Part shown: positions 25,172 to 34,251 of the stretch, in pieces
How positions within the stretch are numbered: position 1 is the first letter of the stretch
Layout of the letters: every line of letters starts with the position of its first letter
From: FEN-1191 sp036490715
GTDB lineage: Bacteria; Pseudomonadota; Gammaproteobacteria; Steroidobacterales; Steroidobacteraceae
Direction of reading: 5' to 3'
DNA: 64,000 nt
NCBI GenBank assembly: GCA_036490715.1
Contig: DASXDL010000026.1
Span: 1 to 64,000, forward strand
Notes under the pieces: generated by a model
The model's database searches: none
Seen by the model: the letters and a program-made list of their open reading frames with translations, nothing else
What the model was told of the DNA's origin: nothing
Translations under genes and position numbers: made by a program

Positions 25172-26542
25172 TTAGCGAATCGGTAACGGACGCAGCCGTA
25201 CGCGCTGCCAGCGGGACGACGAGGCGGTCTTGAGAAAGCCGCTCAGATCGGCGAGCTGCTCGAGCTCGGACGCCAGCACCGCGCTCTCAATGACAGGCTG
25301 TTCGGTCACCTGGGCGGTGCGGCGCAGGCTTCCGGCGGCAAACAGCGAGCCGTGTTCATGGCTGCGCGATAGCTGGCGTCGCATCACCTCGCGCTCGCCG
25401 ATCAGTCGTGATGCAAATTGCGAAGTACCACCCTGCTCGCTACCCGAACAGCGCAGAATCAAGGTATTAGCGCAATTCTCGACAATTGTTTGCGCATCGC
25501 CGTGACCGTAGGTACTCGATACCTGGGCGACCGATTGGAACCCCAGCAGACAGCGACCACCGAATTTTCGCAGGCGCGCCAGCGCATCCTTGAGCCCGTC
25601 GATAGCACCAAGCGCATCCAGTTCATCCACCACGAACCACAACCGCTGGTCGCGGTCGGGCGCGCCATGCATGGTTTCGATGATGGCCAGACGGATCCAG
25701 GCAGAAATAAGCGAGCGCAGCGCGGCGATCTGGCCGGCGCGGTACGGCAGAAACAGGACTCCGTGACCGCTCCGAATCCAATTGCGCACCGAGAACGCCG
25801 GGGCACGCTGCGCCACGATGAATTCCAGCGCTGCCATGGCCGATACCGCCACTGAACGGATCGATGCGAACATACGTGCGTTGTCAGGCTCGAGAAACGG
25901 CTGCGCCGGCGAGCCAGCGACCATCGAGCGCAGCTCTGCGCCGCCAGCCACCGCAATCAGTCGCCACAACGACGCCAGATCATGTTCACCGACGGCCCAG
26001 CTGCGTCGCAGCACTGCGGCCACAAAAGTGCGCGCATAACCACGCCATTCCTGCGCCGCAGGATCAGCACTGGCCGGAATCAGCGCAGCTGCCAGCCGTT
26101 CACAGTCGTAGGGTTGATGCAGCTCGCCGTACACGTCCCAGCGCATCGATGCCGGCTCGAACGGATTGAGCAGGATGTCGCCGCGCTGACGGCAGGCGAA
26201 GCGCGCGGCATAGCTGCCGTCCGGATCGCTGATGACGGCGCGATCGCCGCGCCGCAATGCCCCTGCCAGCAGCTCGGTGATGCCGGTGGACTTACCGGTA
26301 CCGGTGGTGCCAATGAGCTTGAAATGCTTGAATTCGTCGGGCGCACGGATGGCGACCCCCGCCAGTGTCACGCGCGCGCCGCTCGAGGCCAGCGCAGACA
26401 GCCGCTCGCGCCACCGGCGCCGTGTGCTCACCACCGAGCCTCGCCGATAGCGATCGGACCGCCGTCCGCGCGTCGCCGTCATCATAATTGCCAGTAGCGC
26501 CAATGCCAGTGGAACCAGGGCATGAGGCAGTGAACCGGTCAC
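25172..26542 (-). CDS. Type IV coupling protein (TraD/VirD4-like), copy nearest the relaxase
   Basis: This 456-residue inner-membrane ATPase brings the relaxase-DNA complex to the secretion channel. It has a short N-terminal membrane segment (HALVPLALALLAIMM), Walker A GTTGTGKST (78-86), Walker B LWFVVDELDALG and the LRKFGGRCLLGFQS segment of the TraD family. A second, clearly homologous coupling protein gene lies two genes upstream. The two share long aligned stretches, such as KHFK-IGTTGTGKST, LWFVVDELDALG and SEIEQL-like ends. This copy has a much shorter N-terminal membrane part. Confidence 0.85.
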   Translation of the reverse strand: MTGSLPHALVPLALALLAIMMTATRGRRSDRYRRGSVVSTRRRWRERLSALASSGARVTLAGVAIRAPDEFKHFKLIGTTGTGKSTGITELLAGALRRGDRAVISDPDGSYAARFACRQRGDILLNPFEPASMRWDVYGELHQPYDCERLAAALIPASADPAAQEWRGYARTFVAAVLRRSWAVGEHDLASLWRLIAVAGGAELRSMVAGSPAQPFLEPDNARMFASIRSVAVSAMAALEFIVAQRAPAFSVRNWIRSGHGVLFLPYRAGQIAALRSLISAWIRLAIIETMHGAPDRDQRLWFVVDELDALGAIDGLKDALARLRKFGGRCLLGFQSVAQVSSTYGHGDAQTIVENCANTLILRCSGSEQGGTSQFASRLIGEREVMRRQLSRSHEHGSLFAAGSLRRTAQVTEQPVIESAVLASELEQLADLSGFLKTASSSRWQRVRLRPLPIR

Positions 26543-26545
26543 GGT

Positions 26546-27016
26546 TCAATACCCGCGTACGACCAGATAGTCCGACTGATCGCCGTACGCGGGTGCCTGT
26601 CGGTCCACCCGCACGCACAGGCGCTCTCGGTCTCCGCATCGACGCAGATCGATGCGGCCGCCGCTGGCGGCGAGCCGCGCAATCCCCATGCTGAGACGTG
26701 CCCGCTCATCCTGCAGGCGGGCGATCCGCTCCGGGGATGGCACGGCCCATACCAGCAGCGTCGCGACCATTACATTCGGCAGCGCGCCGATGGCCGCCGT
26801 CCACCACGCCATCCGCAGTGCCGCCGCGCGCTGTCTGTGGCAGAACTGCTCCGCTGCCCTGTCCACAGAATCGCGTACCACCTCATCGAGGTTATGGGCG
26901 TGGGCTGCCAGCTGCTGCAGGCATTGATCGATGGTCTGCTGCTGTGACTGTGCAGTCTCCATCAGCAGACCGAGCCGTTGCGTCTCCTCATCGAGTATCG
27001 CTGGAACTGCGCTCAT
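26546..27016 (-). CDS. Small membrane-anchored conjugation accessory protein
   Basis: This 156-residue protein has an N-terminal helical, probably coiled-coil region (residues 8-60, with many Gln and Leu), one transmembrane helix (TAAIGALPNVMVATLLVWAVP, about 71-91) and a C-terminal domain with two cysteines (RCGDRERLCVRVD) ending in DYLVVRGY. It starts at ATG 27016, overlapping the upstream coupling protein stop as ATGA, and lies between two coupling protein genes. A relaxosome or coupling accessory role is inferred from position. I do not recognise the family with certainty. Confidence 0.65.
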   Translation of the reverse strand: MSAVPAILDEETQRLGLLMETAQSQQQTIDQCLQQLAAHAHNLDEVVRDSVDRAAEQFCHRQRAAALRMAWWTAAIGALPNVMVATLLVWAVPSPERIARLQDERARLSMGIARLAASGGRIDLRRCGDRERLCVRVDRQAPAYGDQSDYLVVRGY

Positions 27017-28710
27017 GGCTGGAAGTTGGCCTCTGCGCCGGCGGCGCGCGCCGACGCTACGGCCGCCGCGGTTGTGAGCGCCGCCGCTGGCTGCAGCTGG
27101 ATGCGCAGCCACTCGGCGCGTGAGGCAAATTTCAGGTAACCGCACAGGTCCGGCAACTGCTCGATCTCGGAGTCCATCACCGCCGCTTCGGTGAGCAGTT
27201 GCTCGCCGTGGGTGGTCGAGCCGAACAGCTCGGTCGCACGTCGGCTGTACGATCGGGTTACGCGGCTGACTTCACGCCGTCCGATTAGCGTGGAGGCGAA
27301 GCGCGCCGTGCCGCCACCCTCGCTGGCCGAACAGCGCAGAATCATGCTGTTGCCGCAATTCTCGATGAGAGTATGGGCCTGGCCGGCGCCATAGGTCGTG
27401 GCTGCCTGGGCAATCGACTGCAGTCCCAGAATGCAGCGGCCACCGAACTTGCGCAGACGCACCAGTGCGTCCTTGAGTCCGTCGATCTGTCCGAGCGCAT
27501 CCAGTTCGTCGACCACGAACCACAACCGCTGCTCCGGTTGCGCACGATCCATGGTGGCAAAGATGGCGATGCGCATCCAGGCGGATATGCAGGCACGCAG
27601 CGCCGCGATCTGGCCGGCCTGGTAGGGCATGAACAGCACGGCATTGGATTCGCGTTGTTCGACCCACTGCCGTAATCCAAAGGGCGCTGCCTGCTGCAGG
27701 GCGACGTGTTCCAGCGGGCCGACCGCGGAGCTGGTCACCGACCGAATAGAGTCGAACATGCGGCTGTTGTGCGAATCGAGAAACGGCTGCGCCGGTGTGC
27801 CGCGCACCAGCGTGCGAAGCTCATCGGTGTCCGCCACCACCAACAGTCGATACAGCTCCATGACATCACGCACGCCGGCGGCATGTGCCTGCCGGGTGAC
27901 GGCGGTGAAGAAGGTGCGCGCATAGGCGCTCCAGCTGCGGTCGGCGCCCTCGTGGTCCGGCAGCAACGAGCGCGCCAGCTGATCGACGTCGTAGTCGTGG
28001 CGAATCTCGGCAAACAGATCCCACTTCACCGAGCGCCGGTCGAATGGGTTCAAGATCACATCGCCGCGGTCGGCTCGGTAGAAGCGCTGCAGATAGTCCC
28101 CTTCGGGGTCTGCGATCACCGCCCGATCCCCGCGCCGCAGTGCCCCATCCAGCAGCTGCGCGATTGCCGTGCTCTTGCCAGTACCGGTCGTGCCGATGAA
28201 TTTGAAATGCTTGGTTTCGTCGACGGCCGCCACCGGTAAGCCCGCCAGCGTGAGAGTTTCGGTCCGGGCCGCCGCCTGCGTGCAGCCGTAGTCAGTCGAC
28301 TTGGCCGTAGCAATCACCGCGCCGCGTTGGTACCGGGCGACGGGCGGATTTGGACCGGCCGGCGCACGCCCGATCGATCGACCGCTCAGAAAGGCTGCGC
28401 TTGCACACAGCGCCGTTGCCGCGACCAAATGCCACGGGCCATGGGTGCCGACGCCCAGTCCGCTCAGCGCTGGATTCAGCAGCTCGATACCTAGACCGGC
28501 CAGCGCGGTCGCTGGCATTGCGAAGATCGGGCACCACAGCAGTCGCTGCAGATTCGCCCGTTCACGCAGCATCCCTGCCATCATCGGTAGCTGAACGCTG
28601 GCATACCCGAGCGCGAGGCCAGACCAACCGTGCGACAGAGCGGCGAGCTGTGCGGCACCGGACACGTTGCCGACCTCAAGCTGCCGCGCCGCGCTTGCGC
28701 GACGGTTCAT
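27013..28710 (-). CDS. Type IV coupling protein (TraD/VirD4-like), long copy
   Basis: From ATG 28710 this gives a 565-residue coupling ATPase. An alternative ATG at 28752 would add 14 residues. Two or three N-terminal hydrophobic segments lie near residues 30-110. They are followed by Walker A (GTTGTGKSTAIAQLL), the segment VILNPFDRRSVKWDL, Walker B (LWFVVDELDALG) and GGRCILGLQSIAQAATTYG. The gene overlaps the end of virB11. It is homologous to the shorter copy nearest the relaxase along most of the ATPase domain, so the operon carries two coupling proteins. Confidence 0.85.
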   Translation of the reverse strand: MNRRASAARQLEVGNVSGAAQLAALSHGWSGLALGYASVQLPMMAGMLRERANLQRLLWCPIFAMPATALAGLGIELLNPALSGLGVGTHGPWHLVAATALCASAAFLSGRSIGRAPAGPNPPVARYQRGAVIATAKSTDYGCTQAAARTETLTLAGLPVAAVDETKHFKFIGTTGTGKSTAIAQLLDGALRRGDRAVIADPEGDYLQRFYRADRGDVILNPFDRRSVKWDLFAEIRHDYDVDQLARSLLPDHEGADRSWSAYARTFFTAVTRQAHAAGVRDVMELYRLLVVADTDELRTLVRGTPAQPFLDSHNSRMFDSIRSVTSSAVGPLEHVALQQAAPFGLRQWVEQRESNAVLFMPYQAGQIAALRACISAWMRIAIFATMDRAQPEQRLWFVVDELDALGQIDGLKDALVRLRKFGGRCILGLQSIAQAATTYGAGQAHTLIENCGNSMILRCSASEGGGTARFASTLIGRREVSRVTRSYSRRATELFGSTTHGEQLLTEAAVMDSEIEQLPDLCGYLKFASRAEWLRIQLQPAAALTTAAAVASARAAGAEANFQP

Positions 28711-29770
28711 ACCAGATTTCGCGGATGTAGCGTTCCCGTTGCTGCACGTCAAACTGGACCACCACGTCGATCAGCAGGTACAGCAGATCCTTGATATCGG
28801 AGCGCGATAGTTCGCGCCCTGCTGAATTCTGCTTTACCAGCAGCACCAGCTGCTCGAAGGCCAGCTCGGCGCTGGTGGCATGCACGCTGGTAATCGAACC
28901 CGGATGCCCTGAATTGACGCTGCGCAGATAGTCGAATGCCTCCTCAGCCCGCAGCTCCGCCAGCAGGATCCGGTCCGGTTTCATGCGCAGGCAGCATTCG
29001 ATCAACTGTTTGGGCAATATGCGCGCCACTCCCTGGTCGTCCTTGGAATAGAACAGCCGCACATGATTAGGATGGCGGTCGAGCACGAGCTCGGGCGCAT
29101 CTTCGATGGTAATGAGGCGCTCGTCGGTGGGGATCTCCCGGATCAGCGCCTTGGTCCAGGTGGTCTTGCCCGAGCCGGTGGGCCCGGACACCAGGATGTT
29201 GCGGCGACTACGAACAGCCAGCCGCATGAAGTCCTCGAATTCATTCGCCGCCAGCAGACGCAACAGCTGTGTCTCGACCCGGTCGCAGGCAGCGCTGGCG
29301 CGGCGCGCGCTGCGGAAGATGCCTGCCTGGGCGAGCTGCTCGATCGACCATAGCTGCGCGGTCGGGCGACGGATGCTGATGGCAATGGTGCCGGCGGTGG
29401 TGGCCGGCGGCATGACCAGCTGCACGCGCTCGCCACCGGGCAGTGAGGCTGACAGCAGCGGTGCGCTGGCATCCACCCGCTGCTGACTGTGATTGGCGAG
29501 CAGCTTGGCAAAGCGACAGCACCAGTTGAGGTCAAGCGCGCTGACCACCTCGTGCCTCCAGCCGGCACGGCTTTCGATGAAGACCGACTCGGGTCGATTG
29601 ATGCAGATCTCGGTGATCTCGGGGTCACGCAAAAACCGCCCGAGCGGTCGCAGCGTCAGCATCAGCGCCGTGAGTTCGGGCGCGCCCTGACTTCCCGGCT
29701 CGCGAGCGCGCTGCAGCAGCGCCGCGCCGGCCCCCGGATCAGAAGCCGCTGCCGACACGTCGCAACTCAT
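28676..29770 (-). CDS. virB11: VirB11 secretion ATPase
   Basis: This 364-residue hexameric traffic ATPase at the base of the type IV secretion channel is complete. The N-terminal domain (EITEICINRPESVFIE) is followed by Walker A GPTGSGKTT (near 196-204), the Asp box (LITIEDAPELVL), Walker B-like RILLAELRAEEAFDYL and the His box (GHPGSITSVHATSAELAFEQL). It overlaps virB10 by 32 bases and the coupling protein gene by 35, signs of tight translational coupling within the operon. Confidence 0.93.
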   Translation of the reverse strand: MSCDVSAAASDPGAGAALLQRAREPGSQGAPELTALMLTLRPLGRFLRDPEITEICINRPESVFIESRAGWRHEVVSALDLNWCCRFAKLLANHSQQRVDASAPLLSASLPGGERVQLVMPPATTAGTIAISIRRPTAQLWSIEQLAQAGIFRSARRASAACDRVETQLLRLLAANEFEDFMRLAVRSRRNILVSGPTGSGKTTWTKALIREIPTDERLITIEDAPELVLDRHPNHVRLFYSKDDQGVARILPKQLIECCLRMKPDRILLAELRAEEAFDYLRSVNSGHPGSITSVHATSAELAFEQLVLLVKQNSAGRELSRSDIKDLLYLLIDVVVQFDVQQRERYIREIWYEPSRKRGAAA

Positions 29771-30896
29771 ATACGTTGGTAAAGTCCAGATCGCGAGCCA
29801 CCAGCACCTGGATGCGATCGCCGTTGTTCTTGATCACGGTCGGGGCAATGTTCACAGTCCCCTTCAACACTTCGGTCATCACATCCTCGGACCCCGATGG
29901 GCTGTAGATGACCGCGCCGCCGCCGCGGCCGGCGGCCTGGACCGATGCCTGGACGGCGCCGTCGATGGTCGAGATCAGGATCGCTGCACCGAACCGTTGC
30001 CAGAAATGGCGTTCGACCACCCCGGGCAGCCCCGAGCGGCCCAGCTCATCGGCACCCGGCGAGTCCAACGGAACCACGACTCCGGTAGGCGTGCGCGCTT
30101 CGCTCCACAGCACAAACACGCGCGCAGCGCCCTGCTGCACCTGTCCACGCGTTTCGCCGATCAGCTTGGTACCGCGATCCAACAGCACGACGGTGCCGTC
30201 GGCGCCGAAGGTATCGGTCGCGGTGACGCAGGTGGTGAGACCGGGCAGCGTTGAATCGATAGCGGTCTCGAGCGTGCAGTCAAGGAATGCCCCTTTGGGC
30301 AGTAGCCATCGCCGGCTGGCGAGCACGTGCGCGTGGCCGGCCACGGCAGGATCCGCATGCAGCAGCGCGCCAAGGCCATTGGGCGCGCCCGCCACCGTGG
30401 CCGCCGACCGGTCTGTAACGGAAACTGGTACGCCGGCCTCGGCGCCGGTTGCGGCGCTCGCTGTGGAGAACGCGCTGCCCGATAGGCGCCGCTCCAGCGC
30501 CGAAGGCCGCGGCGTCGCATCGGGTGGCTGGACAGTGGATGGCGAGGTGACCGCGACTGCCACGGGTGCGGCCGGCGGCTCGACCGGTGCCAGCGCTTCA
30601 ACGGCAGCGGCGCTCGGCAGCGGGCCCAAGGCCGGGAGTGGCATTTCGGCCTGGGCGCGGCTGGTCAGTTGCGCCTGAGCGCTCTGTCGTCCACGGCTGC
30701 GCCGCAGCGCCGTATGGCTGTAATACCAGGCGAGGAACGCAAGGCCCAGCGCCACGATCAAGGTCAGAGCCAACAGATGGCTGACCCGCGACTGCAGCGA
30801 TGCAGGCTGCGCCACGATGGCTACGCCGCGCTCACCGGCCACCGTGTCAGCCGACCCCGATGGATCGCGGCCCAGCGCAGCGCCCAGGCCCTTCAT
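29739..30896 (-). CDS. virB10: VirB10 core-channel protein
   Basis: This 385-residue inner-membrane protein spans to the outer membrane as part of the core complex. It has a cytoplasmic N-terminal tail, one transmembrane helix (LLALTLIVALGLAFLAWYY, near 41-59), a Pro/Ala-rich periplasmic linker and a TrbI/VirB10 beta-barrel domain (LLPKGAFLDCTLETAIDS, DRGTKLIGETRGQVQQG, IVPLDSPGADELG-like). The start overlaps virB9 by four bases. Its length and domain order are normal for the family. Confidence 0.92.
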   Translation of the reverse strand: MKGLGAALGRDPSGSADTVAGERGVAIVAQPASLQSRVSHLLALTLIVALGLAFLAWYYSHTALRRSRGRQSAQAQLTSRAQAEMPLPALGPLPSAAAVEALAPVEPPAAPVAVAVTSPSTVQPPDATPRPSALERRLSGSAFSTASAATGAEAGVPVSVTDRSAATVAGAPNGLGALLHADPAVAGHAHVLASRRWLLPKGAFLDCTLETAIDSTLPGLTTCVTATDTFGADGTVVLLDRGTKLIGETRGQVQQGAARVFVLWSEARTPTGVVVPLDSPGADELGRSGLPGVVERHFWQRFGAAILISTIDGAVQASVQAAGRGGGAVIYSPSGSEDVMTEVLKGTVNIAPTVIKNNGDRIQVLVARDLDFTNVYELRRVGSGF

Positions 30897-31693
30897 CGAT
30901 CCGCTCGGGTCGATCGCTCGACATCCACGGCGATGGTGCCCGTGTCGGGCGGCGCTGCTGCTGCTGCAAAGCCTTTGTTGACGATGCAGCCGACCAGTTG
31001 ACCGCGGCGCACGACGAACCGGCGCGCGATCCGATGGATTACGATCTCGCCGCGGTCGACATTGAAGTTCAGCAGCGATTCGCTGCCATCTTCGTTGCGG
31101 ATGAACACCGCCGGCAGATCGGACCGGACATCAAACTGCAGGTGCGTGTGAATACCGTCATCCCAGGCGGCGACGGGTTGCAGTGAGTGCTGGCCACAAT
31201 ACCAGTAGTCCCAATTGTGCACGCGCGCAGAAGCAGCGTCAGTAAGCGGCACGTCGACAGCATTGGCCGCCGAGGACATTGGCGGCGGTGCGTATATAAA
31301 GTGGAGGACATAGACGACGTCCGCGCCTTCCCGATCCGGCCGCTCGGCGCCGGCCGAGTAATCGAAGTGGTAGCTGCGACGCGACGTCAGAACCGTCAGA
31401 TTGGTGCGCACTCGCGGAACCTTGGGCTTGACGAACAGATGATTGCCCTGGGCGACAAAATCAATTCCCTGAACATCACCGGCGCCCAAGCCGACGAAAG
31501 TCTCACCGGACTCGAACTCCAGATCGATCTGGTAACCGGCATAGCCACGCAGTCGATACACCTCATCGGCGCTATAAACCACTGACCGAAGGCGGCTGTC
31601 CGCAGCGAGGGCGCTCGGCGCCTGTACAGGCAGCGCCGCCAGCAGCCCGAGAATGGCCAATCGGTAGCGCCGAGCGTCATTTACCTCAGTCAC
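30893..31693 (-). CDS. virB9: VirB9 outer-membrane core protein
   Basis: This 266-residue periplasmic protein has a signal peptide (cleavage near ALAADS, residue 31), an N-terminal VirB9 domain (YSADEVYRLRGYAGYQ, FEEGE-like FESGETFVGLGAGD) and a C-terminal domain (NWDYWYCGQHSLQPVAAWDDG, HLQFDVRSDLPAVFI). It forms the outer core ring with VirB7 and VirB10. It overlaps virB8 and virB10 by four bases on each side. The end is rather short, finishing in a Thr/Asp-rich tail. Confidence 0.92.
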   Translation of the reverse strand: MTEVNDARRYRLAILGLLAALPVQAPSALAADSRLRSVVYSADEVYRLRGYAGYQIDLEFESGETFVGLGAGDVQGIDFVAQGNHLFVKPKVPRVRTNLTVLTSRRSYHFDYSAGAERPDREGADVVYVLHFIYAPPPMSSAANAVDVPLTDAASARVHNWDYWYCGQHSLQPVAAWDDGIHTHLQFDVRSDLPAVFIRNEDGSESLLNFNVDRGEIVIHRIARRFVVRRGQLVGCIVNKGFAAAAAPPDTGTIAVDVERSTRADR

Positions 31694-32385
31694 GGTGACT
31701 CCAGCTCAGTCACGAAATCCAGAAGTTTGAATCCCAACGGGTTCCATCGGCGCACCCGCGGATCGGCCGAGGGCGTCGCATAGGCATACTGAATGGTCGC
31801 GATCCAGTGGCTGTCGCGCCCGTCGCCACCGCCGCCAGGCCGCTCGGACTTCACGTAGCGCACCTGCGCCGTATCATTCACGCCGCTGGCGCGTTTAAAA
31901 AAACTGACCGCCTGAACTTGCACCGCTACCGTACTGCCGTCCTTGTGCAGATTGAGCGGCGAGCGCGGGTTGTTCGGATTCCAGAGTGCGTACCACGCCT
32001 GATTGCGCTGGGCGCTGTGAAACGCGCCGCATTCCTCGTAGTCGCTTTCGGCGGTCGACAGGTTGAAGCGCTCGCAGACGGTCACATAGTGGCTCAGGAA
32101 GTAGCGCGTCACCGTCTCATCCATCGGGACCTGCGCGCTGTAAACCGGAACGACGTCGACGATGCCGGTGGCATTGTCGACGCGGACGAGGTACGGCTCT
32201 GTCTGCTTAAGCGGAATCAGCAGCATCAAAGCGACGATCGACGCCAGGCAGCAGACAAGTGCCGCGGCTGCAGCGCGCCAGGCAGTGCGGGCCCGGCGCA
32301 GCGCCTGGGCGACGCGGTCGCCATCCCAGCTCCGGGCTTCTCGAAAGTAGCTGGCCAGCTCCGCCGGCTGCTCGGCGACCGTCAT
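31690..32385 (-). CDS. virB8: VirB8 assembly protein
   Basis: This 231-residue bitopic inner-membrane protein has a cytoplasmic N-terminus (EARSWDGDRVAQALRRARTAW), one transmembrane helix near residues 37-57 (AALVCCLASIVALMLLIPL) and a periplasmic VirB8 domain (KQTEPYLVRVDNATGIVDVV, SHYVTVCERFNLSTAESDY). It nucleates assembly of the channel. Its ATG overlaps the stop of the small virB7 lipoprotein gene as ATGA, which supports both gene calls. Confidence 0.93.
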   Translation of the reverse strand: MTVAEQPAELASYFREARSWDGDRVAQALRRARTAWRAAAAALVCCLASIVALMLLIPLKQTEPYLVRVDNATGIVDVVPVYSAQVPMDETVTRYFLSHYVTVCERFNLSTAESDYEECGAFHSAQRNQAWYALWNPNNPRSPLNLHKDGSTVAVQVQAVSFFKRASGVNDTAQVRYVKSERPGGGGDGRDSHWIATIQYAYATPSADPRVRRWNPLGFKLLDFVTELESP

Positions 32386-32522
32386 GGCGGCGGCGTCCGC
32401 GTTTCAGGCGACGGGTGCGCGGACGACGGATTGATCGGCCGAAGCGCGCTGTCGCAGCGAACTGCGTGCGTCGTGCAGCCAGTCAGCAGCAGCCATAGAC
32501 CAAGCCATCGCATTAGCCTCAT
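32382..32522 (-). CDS. virB7: VirB7-like outer-membrane lipoprotein
   Basis: This 46-residue reading frame starts at ATG 32522. It begins MRLMRWLGLWLLLTGC, a textbook lipoprotein signal with lipobox LTGC (C16), followed by a short polar tail rich in Pro and Ser. The stop overlaps the virB8 start as ATGA, and the gene sits exactly between virB6 and virB8, the canonical virB7 position. VirB7 anchors VirB9 to the outer membrane, and C23 could form the disulfide known for some VirB7-VirB9 pairs. It is too short for standard gene finders and is easily missed. Confidence 0.85.
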   Translation of the reverse strand: MRLMRWLGLWLLLTGCTTHAVRCDSALRPINPSSAHPSPETRTPPP

Positions 32523-32542
32523 GGACGGACCCTCCTTCAGCT

Positions 32543-33529
32543 TTAGACATTGGGCTCAGAATCACGCCAGGAAGTCGCTGTTGGCGGCGCGACCTCGCGC
32601 CGGTGCGCATTCCACACGTACATACCGCCGCGCACCGCTGCGGTTGCCGCCAGACGCCCGCCGATACCGGCGCGGCGCACGCCGCGCGCCATCACGCTGC
32701 TTATGGTTCCCAGACTGTGGAGCGAGATCCCTTCAGCCAAGCTGGCCGCGATTGGCATGACTTGCCGCATGAGCAGCAGAGCCAGGATCGCCATCAGCAC
32801 CATATCGAGTGCATCGACCGTCAGCAGGGCCGAGCCCCGCGCCGCGGTCTGCAGCGCGTACGAACTGACCACCTGCAGCAGCAACGCCGCCACCAGCACC
32901 GTCAGGATAGTGATCAGTGCGTAATTGACTAGCTGCGCGAGCCAGGCGTCGAACAGGCGCCGCGTGGTATCAAACAGCAGCAGTACGATGAACAGTGGGC
33001 CGACCGCCAGAAGCACCGCCAAGGCAACGCTCGACAGCGCGATCAAAAACATCACGTAGACACACAGCAACCCCATCAGCAGCCAGACCGCGGCTCCCAT
33101 CAGGTAAAAGCCGAGCTCGCCGTTGAGTAGGCTGCCGCGGTTCCACAGCTGCTCTGCCACCGCACCGCCGTCATTCCAGATGGCATCTACCGTGCCGACC
33201 GGATCAGAGCTGCCCACCACGGCGGCGGCTAGCTGCGACGGCGCGTGGTAGAACGTGTCGACGATCACTGAGTTGTAGAGCCAAAGGCGCAGGGCCACTG
33301 CAAGCACCACTGCCAGCGTGATGATGCGCTTGAGGCCGGTCACGACCGGCTCATCGATCCGGCCGGTGAGCTGCAGAAATCCCCAGGCCATTACGTAAAG
33401 CACCGCCAGTGTCACGATCGCTGGCTCCAGTGCCGTGGAAACACTGGCGGTATTGCTGCCGATGTAATTGGTCAGCTGAGAGTTGAGCCACGACCAGAAG
33501 GTCTGAAAGAAAGCCATGAAGCGATTCAC
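32543..33529 (-). CDS. virB6: VirB6/TrbL-like inner-membrane channel protein
   Basis: This 328-residue polytopic protein has about six hydrophobic segments, including VTLAVLYVMAWGFLQL, MGAAVWLLMGLLCVYVMFLI and VALAVLLAVGPLFIVLLLF. The stretch VGPLFIVLLLFDTTRRLFDAWLAQLVNYAL is typical of the VirB6 central region. It forms part of the inner-membrane DNA translocation path. It starts inside a four-base overlap with virB5 and ends 20 bases before virB7. Confidence 0.9.
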   Translation of the reverse strand: MNRFMAFFQTFWSWLNSQLTNYIGSNTASVSTALEPAIVTLAVLYVMAWGFLQLTGRIDEPVVTGLKRIITLAVVLAVALRLWLYNSVIVDTFYHAPSQLAAAVVGSSDPVGTVDAIWNDGGAVAEQLWNRGSLLNGELGFYLMGAAVWLLMGLLCVYVMFLIALSSVALAVLLAVGPLFIVLLLFDTTRRLFDAWLAQLVNYALITILTVLVAALLLQVVSSYALQTAARGSALLTVDALDMVLMAILALLLMRQVMPIAASLAEGISLHSLGTISSVMARGVRRAGIGGRLAATAAVRGGMYVWNAHRREVAPPTATSWRDSEPNV

Positions 33530-34251
33530 TCCATCACTGGGGGCGGTGCTGGCTCGAAGCGCGTGGCAAAGTGGCCCTGGCCGGAGATGATCAGTTCGCG
33601 TGTCTGCTGGGCGGCGATAGCGCCCTGTGAGCGCGCAGCCTGATTGAGGATCTGCAGCTTGGTCTGCTCGTTCTGCAGCATTCCTTGCTCGGCGTTGATT
33701 CGGGCCTGAAGGTCGAGGATTGCCTTCTGGTCCCGGGCGCTGGCGATTGCGCCAATCAGCTGTTGCAGGGCCGCGAAGCGGCCGCTGCTATTGGCCAGGG
33801 CCTCCTGCGACAGCGCTTGCAACAGCGCCACCGATTGGCGATTGGCGGTGATTTGCCGTTGCGCATCGGGCGGCAATGCCGCCAGCTGCTGAACGGTCAA
33901 GACCGAATTGGCCGCGACATCCGCGCGCATGTCCAACGCCAGCGCGCCGCCCGGAGCGCCCTGCCCCGACATGGCTGCCGCCAACTGAGTCCAGTCGGAC
34001 GGCAAGTAATTTCGCGAGCTGTTGGCCAATAGCTGTTCCATGCCGCGATCACCGATCATCGACTGGTACAGCGTCTGCGCCTGTGCAATCTGCTGGCGCG
34101 CGGCGTCGAGCTGTTGACTCAACGTTTGCACCTGCTGCACCAGCTGCCGGATCGACGCCACATCGACTACTGCCATCTGCGCCTGCGCGGCAGTAGCACC
34201 AAGCAGCACGAGCCACGACAGCGCCCATCGCAGTTTGCCTCGGATGATCAT
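33526..34251 (-). CDS. virB5: VirB5 minor pilin
   Basis: This 241-residue secreted protein has a clear signal peptide (LSWLVLLGATAAQAQ, cleavage near residue 24) and a long Gln-rich helical body (IRQLVQQVQTLSQQLDAARQ, then QARINAEQGMLQNEQTKLQI). It fits VirB5, the pilus tip or adhesion subunit. It overlaps virB4 and virB6 by four bases on each side. Its order in the operon (B4-B5-B6) is canonical. Confidence 0.9.
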   Translation of the reverse strand: MIIRGKLRWALSWLVLLGATAAQAQMAVVDVASIRQLVQQVQTLSQQLDAARQQIAQAQTLYQSMIGDRGMEQLLANSSRNYLPSDWTQLAAAMSGQGAPGGALALDMRADVAANSVLTVQQLAALPPDAQRQITANRQSVALLQALSQEALANSSGRFAALQQLIGAIASARDQKAILDLQARINAEQGMLQNEQTKLQILNQAARSQGAIAAQQTRELIISGQGHFATRFEPAPPPVME

